Position numbers and translations under genes: made by a program. From assembly GCF_002188635.1 (NCBI RefSeq), contig NZ_NINX01000055.1, positions 120,285 through 184,284 of the forward strand: a stretch of 64,000 bases of DNA. Reading direction: 5' to 3'. The first letter of the stretch is position 1, and each line of letters opens with the position of its first letter. Of this stretch, positions 26,923-35,982 are shown piece by piece. This stretch comes from Pigmentiphaga sp. NML030171. GTDB lineage: Bacteria; Pseudomonadota; Gammaproteobacteria; Burkholderiales; Burkholderiaceae_B. Under the pieces are notes generated by a model. It did not search any database. It was not told where the DNA came from and saw nothing but the letters and a program-made list of their open reading frames with translations.

Positions 26923-27951
26923 ATGGCGAGACTCGACTGGTACATCCGCGCCAACCTCAAGCCGCGCCACCTGCAATTGCTGGTGGCCCTGGACGAGCTG
27001 CGCAACCTGGGCAAGGTCGCGGCCAGCCTCAACATCACCCAGCCGGCGGTGTCGCTGGCGCTGTCCGAACTGGAGAAAGGCCTGGGCTTCAAGCTGTTCG
27101 ACCGGACGGCCCGGGGCGTCCAGCCCAATGCCTACGGCGAATGCCTGATCCGCCAGGCCCGCGTGATGCTGAACACCCTGGCCCAGACCCGCGACGAACT
27201 GCGTGCGCTGCTGTCGGGCGCGTCCGGGCGGACGGCGCTGGGCGCGATGCCCGCCATGACCTCGGCCCTGGTCCCCCAGGCGCTGGCCGCCCTCAAGCGG
27301 GTCTCGCCCACGACCACGGTGCACGTGCAGGAAGGCTCGATGGATACGCTGCTGCCGCAATTGCGGCGAGGCCACCTGGACGTCCTGGTGGGCCGGCTGT
27401 CCAGTTGGCCGTCGGCCGACTTCGAGGAAGCGCCCCTGTTCGAGGGATCGAGCATGGTCGTGGTGGGCCGCCAGCACCCCTTGGCCGGGGTCTCGTCGCT
27501 GCACTGGCGCGACCTCGCCCCGTTCCCCTGGATCCTGCCGCCGGTGGCGTCCCTGCCCAGGGAACCCCTGGAGGCCGTCTTCCAGGAACACGACATTGCC
27601 ATGCCCAGCGACTACATCGAAACCCTGTCGGTTCCGGTCATCGCCAACTATCTCCAGTCCACCCGGGCCGTCGGCCTCCTGTCCCGCGTCGCGGCCCGCT
27701 ACTACAGCGACCTGGGCATGCTGGCCATTCTGCCCCTGGAACTCCCCGGCCTGCTGCGCCCCATCGGCCTGACCTGGAGCAAGCAGCGCGCGCTGTCCCC
27801 CGCCAGCGAACGCCTGATGCGCTGCCTGCGGGAGGTCTCTGTTGATTATGGTCCCCCCCCTACGCCCTTCGGGCGCCCCCCAGGGGGCGATGCGGGTGGA
27901 CCGGCGGAGCCGGATCCACCGCATCCTGGGTCTATTGGGGCTGCCGCGTAG
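26923..27951 (+). CDS. LysR-family transcriptional regulator with repeat-derived C-terminal tail
   Basis: 342 residues from ATG 26923, which has GGAGAG upstream. ATG 26899 is in frame but sits in the operator palindrome. The helix-turn-helix spans LQLLVALDELRNLGKVA and TQPAVSLALSELEKG. The effector domain includes LDVLVGRLSSWPSADF and SSMVVVGRQHPLAG. The last ~33 codons, after VSVDYG, are not protein-like (GPPPTPFGRPPGG) and coincide with repeat element R2, which supplies the stop codon. The ancestral protein probably ended near residue 310. It likely controls the divergent amidohydrolase operon. Confidence 0.88.
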   Translation: MARLDWYIRANLKPRHLQLLVALDELRNLGKVAASLNITQPAVSLALSELEKGLGFKLFDRTARGVQPNAYGECLIRQARVMLNTLAQTRDELRALLSGASGRTALGAMPAMTSALVPQALAALKRVSPTTTVHVQEGSMDTLLPQLRRGHLDVLVGRLSSWPSADFEEAPLFEGSSMVVVGRQHPLAGVSSLHWRDLAPFPWILPPVASLPREPLEAVFQEHDIAMPSDYIETLSVPVIANYLQSTRAVGLLSRVAARYYSDLGMLAILPLELPGLLRPIGLTWSKQRALSPASERLMRCLREVSVDYGPPPTPFGRPPGGDAGGPAEPDPPHPGSIGAAA

Positions 27952-28006
27952 CGGCTGGGGGCTGGAGGCTCATCATCCAGGGCGCGCGTCAGCGCGTAGG
28001 GGGGAC
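27851..28006. repeat. GC-rich intergenic inverted-repeat element, copy R2
   Basis: Terminal inverted repeats are GTCCCCCCCCTACGC (27851-27865) and GCGTAGGGGGGAC (27994-28006). Inside are CCCCCAGGGGG, a GATGCGGGTGGA...TCCACCGCATC palindrome and CTGCCGCGTAGCGGCTGGGG, the last also present in R1. It overlaps the 3' end of the LysR gene and abuts the M23 peptidase stop. Confidence 0.85.
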
Positions 28007-28011
28007 TCTTT

Positions 28012-28968
28012 CTAGTCCAGCGGACCGGGGGCGGGCAGCGTGACGACCTTGGAGAACGGTTCGACCGGCTGTTTGCCGGGGCCGTGGGTCAGGAAGTTGT
28101 TGGGGTTGACCGCCACGCCGCCCAGCCGCACCTCGAAGTGCAGGTGCGAACCGGTGGAGCGGCCGGTGCTGCCGACGGCGGCGATGCGCTGGCCGCGCTT
28201 GACCAGGTCGCCCGGCTTGACCAGCAGCCGCGAGGCGTGGGCGTAGCGGGTGACGAGATCGTTGCCGTGGTCGATGTCTATCATGTAGCCGTAGCCGGCG
28301 TGGAATTCGGCCACCTGCACGACGCCGCCGGCCGCGGCCACGATGGGCGTGCCCGACGGCGCGGAGAAATCCACCCCTTCGTGCAGGGAACGCGTACCGG
28401 TGAAGGGATCGACGCGCCAGCCGAACGAGGAACCGTTGTACCCCTGCGTGACGGGCATGACGGTGGGCGTCATGGCCTTGCGCACGGACAGGGTCGTCAG
28501 CTGCGCGTCCAGGACGCTGAGGTAGTCGGAGCGCTCGGCCAATTGGGCTTCGAGATGATCGAGCTCGGAGCTGACGTCCTGGGGCGACATGGGCTGCGGC
28601 GATACCAGCAGCCCGCCGCGGCCCGGCACGCCCTTGGCGGAAAACGCCGGAGCCACGCCCGCCAGGCCGGCGACGCGCTCGCCCAGCGCGTCGAGCTGCA
28701 TCAGCTTGGCCTGCATTTCACCCACGCGCTTGGCCAGCAGATTGATGTTCTCGCGCAGCACCGCCTGCTGGCGGGCTTCCTCGCGCGTACGCTCGGACAG
28801 GCCGGAGCCGCTCCATGGCCATGCGATGCCGGAAGCGGCGTAATTCAACAGTACGGCGCCAAGAATCAGGGCGGCACCGATTGCGGCGATCATCCCCGCG
28901 GCGAAACGGGGGGTTATGGTCAGCGTCCTCGCCTCGGACAGGCGCGGATGCACTATGATGATCTGCAC
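28012..28968 (-). CDS. M23-family (LytM) peptidase with N-terminal membrane anchor
   Basis: 318 residues from GTG 28968, which has a strong AGGAGG eight bases upstream. A much longer open frame to 29325 runs across the divergent gene and is rejected. A short cytoplasmic N-terminus, one membrane helix (about 28-48) and a Leu/Gln-rich coiled coil (about 65-165) precede the LytM domain. Zn ligands are in LHEGVDFSAPSG (H and D) and SHLHFEVRLGG. All ligands are present, so it may be an active endopeptidase of the periplasm. It lies between dciA and secA. Confidence 0.9.
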   Translation of the reverse strand: MQIIIVHPRLSEARTLTITPRFAAGMIAAIGAALILGAVLLNYAASGIAWPWSGSGLSERTREEARQQAVLRENINLLAKRVGEMQAKLMQLDALGERVAGLAGVAPAFSAKGVPGRGGLLVSPQPMSPQDVSSELDHLEAQLAERSDYLSVLDAQLTTLSVRKAMTPTVMPVTQGYNGSSFGWRVDPFTGTRSLHEGVDFSAPSGTPIVAAAGGVVQVAEFHAGYGYMIDIDHGNDLVTRYAHASRLLVKPGDLVKRGQRIAAVGSTGRSTGSHLHFEVRLGGVAVNPNNFLTHGPGKQPVEPFSKVVTLPAPGPLD

Positions 28969-29050
28969 GGAACGTGCCTCCTGGCGTGAGAGACGCGCCT
29001 TGCTCGGCGCCCCGTATCCTCTTGAATGTTCCCGAGACTCCAGGGAGTTC

Positions 29051-29539
29051 GTGATCGAAACTTTTCGTACCCGGCCCGCCGCGACCCTCCGGAAGCGGCG
29101 CAAGCCGCAGACCCATGCCGACCCCGCGCAGTACACCGCCACGCTGGCGTGCCTGGGCCGTGACGGCAAGGGCGCCAGCCTGCTGGGCACCGCCCGCCGC
29201 CTGCTGGACCTGGAACGCCAGGTCTGCGACGCCCTGCCCGCGCCCCTGGGCCCGTCCTGCCGCGTGCTGCGCTTCGAGGATGGCCAATTGACACTGGGCG
29301 TACCGGCCGCGGCCCATTCGGCCAAACTGCGCCAGTTGGCACCCCGGCTGGTGGCGGCCTTGGAAAAGCAAGGGTGGCAGGTTAACGGAATCGCCGTCCG
29401 CGTTCAAGCAACGCTTACCCGCCTGGAAGAGACCGAATTGTCCCGCCCCGCCCCCCGCGCCCCGGCGCGCCAGGCTACCGAGCTGGGCACCCAGGCCCTG
29501 GCCGAACTGAAAAGGAAGTTACCCCCCGCTACGCGCTGA
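29051..29539 (+). CDS. dciA: DUF721 protein, DciA-type replicative helicase loader
   Basis: 162 residues from GTG 29051, the only reasonable start, with GGGAG close upstream. The DUF721 domain (about 35-120) shows LLDLERQVCDALP, LTLGVPAAAHSAKLRQL and VNGIAVRVQ. DciA is the ancestral loader of the DnaB helicase in bacteria lacking DnaC. The gene lies between lpxC and the M23 gene and is divergent from the latter. Its last codons (LPPATR and stop TGA) fall in repeat element R3, so the tail is repeat-derived. Confidence 0.8.
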   Translation: MIETFRTRPAATLRKRRKPQTHADPAQYTATLACLGRDGKGASLLGTARRLLDLERQVCDALPAPLGPSCRVLRFEDGQLTLGVPAAAHSAKLRQLAPRLVAALEKQGWQVNGIAVRVQATLTRLEETELSRPAPRAPARQATELGTQALAELKRKLPPATR

Positions 29540-29768
29540 CGCGCGCCCCCCAGGGGGCGATGCGGGTGGACCGGCAAAGCCGGATCCACCGCATCCTGGG
29601 TCTAGTACGGTCATCTTGGGTTGTGGCAGGAGGCTTCGCTGGCTGCCAGCGGTAGCAACGGTGTGGCGTGTCAAAAAACGGATACTAGACCCAGGAAACC
29701 GCGGATCTGGCTTTGCCAGTCCGCCGGTTTCGCCCCCTGGGGGGCGCCCGTAAGGGCGTAGGGGGGGT
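29521..29768. repeat. GC-rich intergenic inverted-repeat element, copy R3 (two units head to head)
   Basis: It starts ACCCCCCGCTACGCGCTGAC at the end of dciA and finishes GGGCGTAGGGGGGGT at the lpxC stop codon. The left unit carries the GATGCGGGTGGA palindrome of R2, the right unit the inverted AAACCGCGGATCTGG palindrome of R1 and R4. The spacer holds CTGGCTGCCAGCGGTAGCAAC, related to the R1 spacer. Confidence 0.85.
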
Positions 29769-30691
29769 CACACGGTCACCCAGTCTTCGCGGAAGGCTTG
29801 GGGGGCGACCGACTTCGATTCGAAGGTGGCCAATTCCCAGGCCGAGCGGCGCTCCAGCAGGGCGCGCACGAGCTGGTTGTTCATGCCGTGGCCCGACTTG
29901 TGGGCCACGTAGCGGGCGATCAGGGGCTTGCCCACCAGGTAGAGGTCGCCGATGGCGTCCAGGATCTTGTGCTTGACGAACTCGTCGTCGTAGCGGAGTC
30001 CGTCGCTGTTCAGGACGCGGAATTCGTCCATCACGATGGCATTGTCCAGGCTGCCGCCGCGCGCCAGGCCCGCGGCGCGGAGATTTTCCACGTCCTGCAT
30101 GAACCCGAAGGTGCGGGCGCGCGCGATTTCCTTGATGTAGGAATGCTTGGCGAAGTCGATCTCGGCGAAATTCGACGTGGCATCGATGGCCGGATGGTGG
30201 AAATCGATGGAGAAGGCCAGCGAGAAGCCGTCGTAGGGTTCGAGCCTCGCCCACTTGGCGGCGGCGCCTTCGCCTTCTCGCACCTCGACGGGTTCCAGCA
30301 CCCGGATGAATTCCTTGGCCGCGTTCTGTTCCTCGATGCCGGCCGATTGCAGCAGGAACACGAAGGTGCCCGCGCTGCCGTCCATGATGGGCACTTCCTC
30401 GGCCGTCAGGTCCACATGGAGGTTGTCGATGCCCAGGCCCGCGCAGGCGGACATCAGGTGTTCGACGGTGGAGACCCGCACGTCGCCCTTCTGCAGCACG
30501 GACGCCATGCGCGTGTCGCCGACGGACATCGCGGAAGCGGGCAGGTCGACCGGTTCAGCCAGGTCGATACGATGGAAGACGATGCCGGTATTGGGCGCCG
30601 CCGGACGCAGCGTGATCTCGACGCGCCGCCCGGAATGCAGGCCGACCCCGGTGGTTCGAGTAACGCTTTTTATTGTGCGCTGGCAAAGCAT
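29768..30691 (-). CDS. lpxC: UDP-3-O-acyl-N-acetylglucosamine deacetylase
   Basis: 307 residues, the standard LpxC length. This Zn enzyme is the committed step of lipid A synthesis. Motifs are [10 protein letters not shown] near the start, [13 protein letters not shown] with a zinc-ligand histidine (near residue 78), the DGSAGTF loop, [13 protein letters not shown] with further ligands, and [10 protein letters not shown] with the catalytic histidine. It is convergent with dciA across R3. It lies at the distal side of the dcw cluster, as in many proteobacteria. Confidence 0.97.
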   Translation of the reverse strand: MLCQRTIKSVTRTTGVGLHSGRRVEITLRPAAPNTGIVFHRIDLAEPVDLPASAMSVGDTRMASVLQKGDVRVSTVEHLMSACAGLGIDNLHVDLTAEEVPIMDGSAGTFVFLLQSAGIEEQNAAKEFIRVLEPVEVREGEGAAAKWARLEPYDGFSLAFSIDFHHPAIDATSNFAEIDFAKHSYIKEIARARTFGFMQDVENLRAAGLARGGSLDNAIVMDEFRVLNSDGLRYDDEFVKHKILDAIGDLYLVGKPLIARYVAHKSGHGMNNQLVRALLERRSAWELATFESKSVAPQAFREDWVTV

Positions 30692-30807
30692 GGCGGCTAG
30701 GAATCCGGGTTAATACTATATTGTAACGTTTCCGTGTTAGAGCGGTGGGACCGCCGCAGGTTCCGATACGGCCGCGCACGCAGCCCGCGACCGTACCGGG
30801 ATCGGGA

Positions 30808-31311
30808 TTACAGCTGCTTGAGCAGGGTTTCCGCGTCGCTGACTTCGTACTTGCCGGGAGCTTCGACGTTCAGCACCTTGACGGCGCCGTCGTCCAGCAG
30901 CATGGAATAACGCTGCGAACGTACGCCCATGCCGCGCTCGGTCAGGTCGAATTCCAGGCCAAGCGCCTTGGTCCACTTGGCCGAGCCGTCGGCCAGCATG
31001 CGGATCTTGCCCTGGCTGCCCTGGTCCTTGGCCCAGGCACCCATCACGAACGCGTCGTTGGTGGCCACGCACCAGATCTCGTCCACGCCCTTGGCCTTCA
31101 GGGCATCATGGTTCTGCAGGTAGCTGGGCACGTGCTTGGCCGAGCAGGTGGGCGTGAAGGCGCCCGGCACGGCGAACACGGCAATCTTCTTGCCCTTGAC
31201 CAGATCCGCGACCTGGAACGCGTTGGGGCCGAGCGAGCAGCCCTCGGTCTCCACGGCGATGAATTCGGTCAGGGTACCGTCGGGGACGCGATCACCTACT
31301 TTGATGGTCAT
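30808..31311 (-). CDS. Peroxiredoxin, Prx5 (AhpC/TSA redoxin) type
   Basis: 167 residues from ATG 31311, with AAGGAG six bases upstream. An upstream extension to 31392 enters the repeat and is rejected. The peroxidatic cysteine lies in PGAFTPTCSAKHVPSY (near residue 49). WCVATNDAFVMGAW and RSQRYSMLLDDG complete the Prx5 pattern. It reduces peroxides using glutaredoxin or glutathione. It is separated from ftsZ by R4 and from lpxC by 116 bases, and probably has its own promoter disrupted or bounded by R4. Confidence 0.95.
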   Translation of the reverse strand: MTIKVGDRVPDGTLTEFIAVETEGCSLGPNAFQVADLVKGKKIAVFAVPGAFTPTCSAKHVPSYLQNHDALKAKGVDEIWCVATNDAFVMGAWAKDQGSQGKIRMLADGSAKWTKALGLEFDLTERGMGVRSQRYSMLLDDGAVKVLNVEAPGKYEVSDAETLLKQL

Positions 31312-31400
31312 GGAAGACTCCTTGTATGGAAGGGAAAAACACCGGATGGGCAGTATAGGCCCGCGCCGCCGCCCTCCCAAGCAAAGCAACAAATAAAAAT

Positions 31401-31504
31401 ACCCCCCCTACGCGCTACGCGCGCCCCCCAGGGGGCGAAACCGGCGGACTGGCTAAGCCAGATCCGCGGTTTCCTGGGGGAACGCGTCAGCGCGCAGAGG
31501 GGGT
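31401..31504. repeat. GC-rich intergenic inverted-repeat element, copy R4 (short)
   Basis: It runs from ACCCCCCCTACGCGCTACGC to GCGCAGAGGGGGTC between the peroxiredoxin start and the ftsZ stop. It contains CCCCCCAGGGGG and the AAACCGGCGGA...TCCGCGGTTT palindrome nearly identical to R1. It would act as the 3' end of the ftsZ transcript. Confidence 0.8.
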
Positions 31505-31515
31505 CTATCGGCCTG

Positions 31516-32691
31516 TCAGTCCGCCTGCTTGCGCAGGAAGGCGGGGATGTCCAGGTGCTCCATGCCCGAGCTTTCCAGCGCCTGCACGCGCATCGACGCA
31601 TCCCGCGGGTTGCGGAAGACCGTGGGCGTGTCGTAGTCGTGGTAGTTGGTGCCACCCGCCTGGGCGTTGTAGGCCGGCACGTTGTCCGTGCCGGTACGCA
31701 GCTGCTGCATGGTGTTCTGCACCAGTTGCGGCTTGGCCTTGTTGCGGCCCAGGCCGGTCGCCACGACGGTCACGCGCAGGTCTTCGCCCATCGCATCGTC
31801 GTACGACACGCCGAAGATCACGGTGGCATCTTCCGCGGCATAGCTGCGGATGGTGTCCATGATTTCGCGGGTCTCGCGCATCTTCAGCGAACGGCTGGCG
31901 GTGATGTTGACCAGCACGCCGCGGGCGCCGTTCAGGTCGATGCCTTCCAGCAGCGGGCACGCGATGGCCTGCTCGGACGCCACGCGGGCGCGGTCCACGC
32001 CGCTCGCGATGCCGGTGCCCATCATGGCCTTGCCCTGCTCGCTCATGATGGTCTTGACGTCTTCGAAGTCGACGTTGACGTTGCCGTCCACGTTGATGAT
32101 TTCGGCGATGCCGGCGCAGGCATTGTGCAGGATGTCGTCGGCCGACTTGAAGCAGTCTTCCTGCGTGGCGTCCTCGCCCAGCAGTTCGTACAGGTTCTCG
32201 TTCAGCACGACGATCAGCGAATGCACGTGCTGCGTCAGGGCGTCGATGCCTTCCTCGGCCATGCGCATGCGCTTGCTGCCCTCGAAGTTGAAGGGCTTGG
32301 TCACCACGGCCACGGTCAGGATGCCGAGCTCCTTGGCGACTTCGGCCACCACGGGGCCGGCACCGGTACCGGTGCCGCCGCCCATGCCGGCGGTGATGAA
32401 CACCATGTTGGCGCCCTGCAGCGCGTCACGGATCTCTTCGCGGGCGGTCTCGGCGGCGGCGCGGCCCTGCTCGGGCTTGGCGCCGGCGCCCAGGCCGCTG
32501 CGGCCCAGGCGGATCTGCACCGGCGCATTGGTATGCGACAGCGCCTGCACGTCGGTGTTGGCGCAGATGAAGTCCACGCCCTGCACGCCGCGACGGATCA
32601 TGTGGGCAACGGCGTTGCCGCCGGCGCCGCCCACGCCCACCACCTTGATGACCGTTCCACGGGTATCGGTGTCTAGCATTTCGAATTTCAT
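31516..32691 (-). CDS. ftsZ: Cell division tubulin homologue FtsZ
   Basis: 391 residues from ATG 32691, with GGAGG five bases upstream. It forms the Z-ring through GTP-driven polymerisation. The tubulin signature is GMGGGTGTGAGP (about 103-114), with GAGGNAVAHM near the N-terminus and NVDFEDVKTIM as the T7 region. The linker is variable, and the conserved C-terminal peptide DIPAFLRKQ binds FtsA and ZipA. It is the last gene of the dcw cluster, 281 bases after ftsA. Confidence 0.99.
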   Translation of the reverse strand: MKFEMLDTDTRGTVIKVVGVGGAGGNAVAHMIRRGVQGVDFICANTDVQALSHTNAPVQIRLGRSGLGAGAKPEQGRAAAETAREEIRDALQGANMVFITAGMGGGTGTGAGPVVAEVAKELGILTVAVVTKPFNFEGSKRMRMAEEGIDALTQHVHSLIVVLNENLYELLGEDATQEDCFKSADDILHNACAGIAEIINVDGNVNVDFEDVKTIMSEQGKAMMGTGIASGVDRARVASEQAIACPLLEGIDLNGARGVLVNITASRSLKMRETREIMDTIRSYAAEDATVIFGVSYDDAMGEDLRVTVVATGLGRNKAKPQLVQNTMQQLRTGTDNVPAYNAQAGGTNYHDYDTPTVFRNPRDASMRVQALESSGMEHLDIPAFLRKQAD

Positions 32692-32972
32692 AATGACCTC
32701 CGGGGGTTCTGGCGGATAAGTGGCGGCTGGGAAATGTGAAATGTGAAATGTGATCGGGCCGGAATCGACCATCTGACTGACCCCGCCTTGGGATCGCGCT
32801 TCACGTTTCACCTTCCCCGGTCACGCACCTCCTCGACTCATGTAAAAAACTGATTTGAACGAACTACTGGATACTCTGGACCTGCAACTGCACAGACTCA
32901 AAGAACGGGCACTGCTTCATCGGACTGCGAAGGACTGCACGATTCGGGCAACGTATGCGACGGGGGATCGCT
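32692..32972 (-). promoter_or_regulatory. ftsA-ftsZ intergenic region with a three-copy GAAATGT tandem repeat
   Basis: This 281-base gap is unusually long for the cluster and likely carries an ftsZ promoter. Its one obvious structure is a 7-base tandem repeat, GAAATGT three times (32731-32751), about 40 bases before the ftsZ start. It is more AT-rich than the flanks (for example 32835-32870). I could not assign a confident -10/-35 pair. Confidence 0.5.
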
Positions 32973-34205
32973 TCAAAAATTCCCCAGGAACCACTCTTTC
33001 ATACGAGAGAAAACCTGTGTGACATTTCCGGTCTGCTGCGCCACCTTGCGGCCGCGCACGCGCTGCAAGCGGGCCTCGGCCAGCAGCCCCATCACCGTCG
33101 AGAAGCGCGGGCTGCGGACCACGTCCGCCAGGCTGCCGGTGTACTCGGGCACGCCCAGCCGCACGGGCTTCAGGAAGATGTCCTCCGCCAGTTCGACCAC
33201 GCCGGGCATCTGCGAGGTGCCGCCGGTCAGCACGATGCCGGACGACAGCAGCTCGTCGTAGCCCGACTCGCGGATCACCTGCTGCACGAAGGTGAACAGC
33301 TCCTCGACGCGCGGCTCGATCACGGCGCCCAGCGCCTGGCGCGACAGCTGGCGCGGCCCGCGGTCGCCCAGCCCGGGCACTTCGATGCGCTCGTCGGGGC
33401 TGGCCAGCACCTGCTTGGCCACGCCGTAGCGCAGCTTGATCTCCTCGGCATCGGGCGTGGGCGTGCGCAGCGCCGCGGCGACGTCGCCGGTGATCTGGTC
33501 GCCGGCGATGGGAATGACCGCGGTGTGCCGGATCGCGCCGCCGGTGAAGATGGCGATGTCGGTGGTGCCGCCGCCGATGTCCACCAGGGCCACGCCCAGT
33601 TCCTTTTCGTCGGGCGTCAGGCAGGCCAGGCTCGAGGCCAGCGGCTGCAGGATCAGGTCCTGCACCTCCAGGCCGCAGCGGCGCACGCACTTGACGATGT
33701 TCTGGGCGGCACTGACCGCGCCGGTCACGATGTGCACCCGGACTTCCAGGCGGATCCCGCTCATGCCGATGGGCTCGCGGATGTCCTCCTGGCCGTCGAC
33801 GATGAACTCCTGCGTCAGCACGTGCAGCACCTGCTGGTCGGTCGGGATGTTGATGGCCTTGGCGGTCTCGATGACGCGCGCGACGTCCGTGGCGGTGACT
33901 TCCTTGTCCTTGATCGCCACCATGCCGCTGGAATTGAAGCTGCGGATGTGGCTGCCGGCGATACCCGTGAAGACGTCCCGGATCTTGCAGTCGGCCATGA
34001 GCTCGGCCTCCTCCAGCGCGCGCTGGATGGAGTTGACCGTGGTTTCGATGTTGACGACCACGCCCTTGCGCATGCCGCGCGACTCATGCTGCCCGAGACC
34101 GAGCACTTCGAAGCGCCCTTCAGGCAGCATCTCGGCCACGACCGCCACCACCTTGCTGGTGCCGATGTCGAGGGCAACGATCAGATCCTTGGTTTCACGA
34201 GTCAT
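32973..34205 (-). CDS. ftsA: Cell division protein FtsA
   Basis: 410 residues of the actin/Hsp70 ATPase fold. It tethers FtsZ to the membrane. The phosphate-1 motif is VALDIGTSKV (about 10-19), the 1C domain follows, ALVDIGGGTTDIAIF is the phosphate-2 loop (about 203-217), and GIVLTGGTSQMPG the adenosine motif. The C-terminal amphipathic helix is RMKEWFLGNF. It overlaps ftsQ by four bases (ATGA). Confidence 0.98.
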   Translation of the reverse strand: MTRETKDLIVALDIGTSKVVAVVAEMLPEGRFEVLGLGQHESRGMRKGVVVNIETTVNSIQRALEEAELMADCKIRDVFTGIAGSHIRSFNSSGMVAIKDKEVTATDVARVIETAKAINIPTDQQVLHVLTQEFIVDGQEDIREPIGMSGIRLEVRVHIVTGAVSAAQNIVKCVRRCGLEVQDLILQPLASSLACLTPDEKELGVALVDIGGGTTDIAIFTGGAIRHTAVIPIAGDQITGDVAAALRTPTPDAEEIKLRYGVAKQVLASPDERIEVPGLGDRGPRQLSRQALGAVIEPRVEELFTFVQQVIRESGYDELLSSGIVLTGGTSQMPGVVELAEDIFLKPVRLGVPEYTGSLADVVRSPRFSTVMGLLAEARLQRVRGRKVAQQTGNVTQVFSRMKEWFLGNF

Positions 34206-35017
34206 GGTCTTTTCTGGTTAGGTTGCATGGTTGATGCAGGTTTCCTTGGATTCGGTTTGGCACTGGCCGGCGGCCGGGCGGTGGTGACCGCGAAGCCGTT
34301 CGGATAGCGCAGGTCCGCATGTTCCAGCTTGCCGATGCGCGATTCGATCACCGGAATCGCCTGCACGAAGCGCTGGACACGCGACTCCAGCGACGCGGTG
34401 TCCGTGCCGGGCGCGGTGGTCGGCTCGCGTCCCAGGTCGATGATCGCGCCATTGGACAACTCCACCTGCCAGGCATAGCGGGGCGTCAGCACCACCCGCA
34501 GCGGGTCGAGCTTGACCGGCGCGAACCAGCGCGTCAGCTCGGCGTAGCGCTGCGCCACCAGCTTTTCGGAGCCCTCCGGGCCGGCGAAGATCGGCAATTG
34601 CCGGTCGTCCTCGGCCTCGCCCAGGTTGGCGGTGAACGATTCGCCGTAGGTGTTGAGCAAGCGGTTCTCGTTCCACAGTCCCAGCGGCTGGTGCTCCTGT
34701 ATGGTCACCACCAGCGAATTGGGCCATTGCCTGCGCAGCGACGCCTGCCGCACCCAGGGCACCGTCTCGAACACCTGGCGCATCTGCTCCAGGTCGGCGG
34801 TGAAAAAGTTGCCCGTCAGCCGGCCGGAGATGGCCGGATGCACGCTGGCTGGCGTCACATGCTGGAGCGTGCCGTCCTCGGCCTCGATCCAGATCGTCTG
34901 CAACGCGAACACCGGTCGCTGCGCCAGCCACAGCAGCGCGCACGCCGCCAGCACCAGCGCCGCGGCGAGGTACAGGGTATTGGCGATGAGATTCAGGGTA
35001 CGGGAGTCGTTCCACAC
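34202..35017 (-). CDS. ftsQ: Cell division protein FtsQ
   Basis: 271 residues. A short cytoplasmic segment and one membrane helix (about 10-32) precede the periplasmic POTRA domain (IEAEDGTLQHVTPAS, about 40-110) and the FtsQ beta domain (WVRQASLRRQWPNSL, then ALWNENRLLNTYGE-like strands). It links early and late divisome proteins through FtsB and FtsL. It overlaps ftsA by four bases and follows ddl by 20. Confidence 0.96.
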   Translation of the reverse strand: MWNDSRTLNLIANTLYLAAALVLAACALLWLAQRPVFALQTIWIEAEDGTLQHVTPASVHPAISGRLTGNFFTADLEQMRQVFETVPWVRQASLRRQWPNSLVVTIQEHQPLGLWNENRLLNTYGESFTANLGEAEDDRQLPIFAGPEGSEKLVAQRYAELTRWFAPVKLDPLRVVLTPRYAWQVELSNGAIIDLGREPTTAPGTDTASLESRVQRFVQAIPVIESRIGKLEHADLRYPNGFAVTTARPPASAKPNPRKPASTMQPNQKRP

Positions 35018-35037
35018 AGAGTGTCCGATTCAATCTC

Positions 35038-35982
35038 TTACGAAGACCGGCCTGAAACCTTGCAGCGGGCATCCTTCAGGATCTCCACGCACAGGGATTC
35101 GTAGTTCATGCCTTCGGCGGCGGCCGCCATGGGCACCAGGGAATGGCCGGTCATGCCGGGCGAGGTATTGACCTCCAGCAGATAGGGTTGGTTGTCGGCA
35201 TCCAGCATCACGTCCACCCGGCCCCAGCCTTCGCAGCCCAGGACGCGATACGCGGCCTCGCTGATTTCCTGGACACGCTGGGTGACCGCGGGCGGCAGCT
35301 GCGCGGGGCACAGGTAGCGGGTGTCGTCGGTGAAATACTTGTGCTCGTAGTCGTAGTTCCCCTCGGGCGCCACGATCTCGACCACCGGCAAGGCCCGCGC
35401 CGAGGCGCCGGTACCCAGGATGGCCACGGTCAGCTCGCGGCCCTGGATGAAGGCCTCGGCCAGGACCTGCTCGTCGTACTCGGCCGCCAGGTCGTAGGCC
35501 GCGCGCATGCCGGCCAGGTCCGTGACCTTGGTCACGCCTATGGTGGAGCCTTCGTGCGGCGGCTTGACGATCAGCGGCAGGCCCAGGCGGGCGGCCACCG
35601 CGGCCAGGTCGGACCGGCGGTCCAGTGTCTCGAAGCGCGGCGTGGGCAGCCCTTCGTGGACCCAGATGCGCTTGGTCATGGTCTTGTCCATGGCCAGCGC
35701 GGAAGCCAGCGGCCCGCTGCCGGTATAGGGCACCCGCAACAGTTCCAGCGCGCCCTGGATCGTGCCGTCCTCGCCATAGCGTCCATGCAGGGCGATGAAG
35801 ACGCGGTCGAAGCGCTCCTCGGCCAGCTCGGCCAGCGAGCGCACGCCGGTGTCGAACAGGTGCGCCTCGATGCCCGCGCTGCGCAGGGCCTTGTGCACGC
35901 CGGTGCCGGACATGATGGACACGTCGCGCTCGGCGGACTTCCCTCCGTACAGCACTCCGACCTTGCCGAATTGCGCGCTCAT
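35038..35982 (-). CDS. ddl: D-alanine--D-alanine ligase
   Basis: 314 residues from ATG 35982 in a longer open frame. ATP-grasp enzyme making the D-Ala-D-Ala terminus of the muropeptide. Motifs are [13 protein letters not shown] (about 8-20), [25 protein letters not shown] for ATP binding, and [15 protein letters not shown] with Mg ligands. It overlaps murC by four bases, so it is translationally coupled, and is the ddlB-type copy of the dcw cluster. Confidence 0.97.
   Translation of the reverse strand: MSAQFGKVGVLYGGKSAERDVSIMSGTGVHKALRSAGIEAHLFDTGVRSLAELAEERFDRVFIALHGRYGEDGTIQGALELLRVPYTGSGPLASALAMDKTMTKRIWVHEGLPTPRFETLDRRSDLAAVAARLGLPLIVKPPHEGSTIGVTKVTDLAGMRAAYDLAAEYDEQVLAEAFIQGRELTVAILGTGASARALPVVEIVAPEGNYDYEHKYFTDDTRYLCPAQLPPAVTQRVQEISEAAYRVLGCEGWGRVDVMLDADNQPYLLEVNTSPGMTGHSLVPMAAAAEGMNYESLCVEILKDARCKVSGRSS

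Noticed and set aside
28969..29325. N-terminal extension of the M23 peptidase frame
   Set aside because: It would overlap the divergent DUF721 gene. A strong AGGAGG and GTG at 28968 mark the start, followed at once by the cytoplasmic segment and membrane helix.
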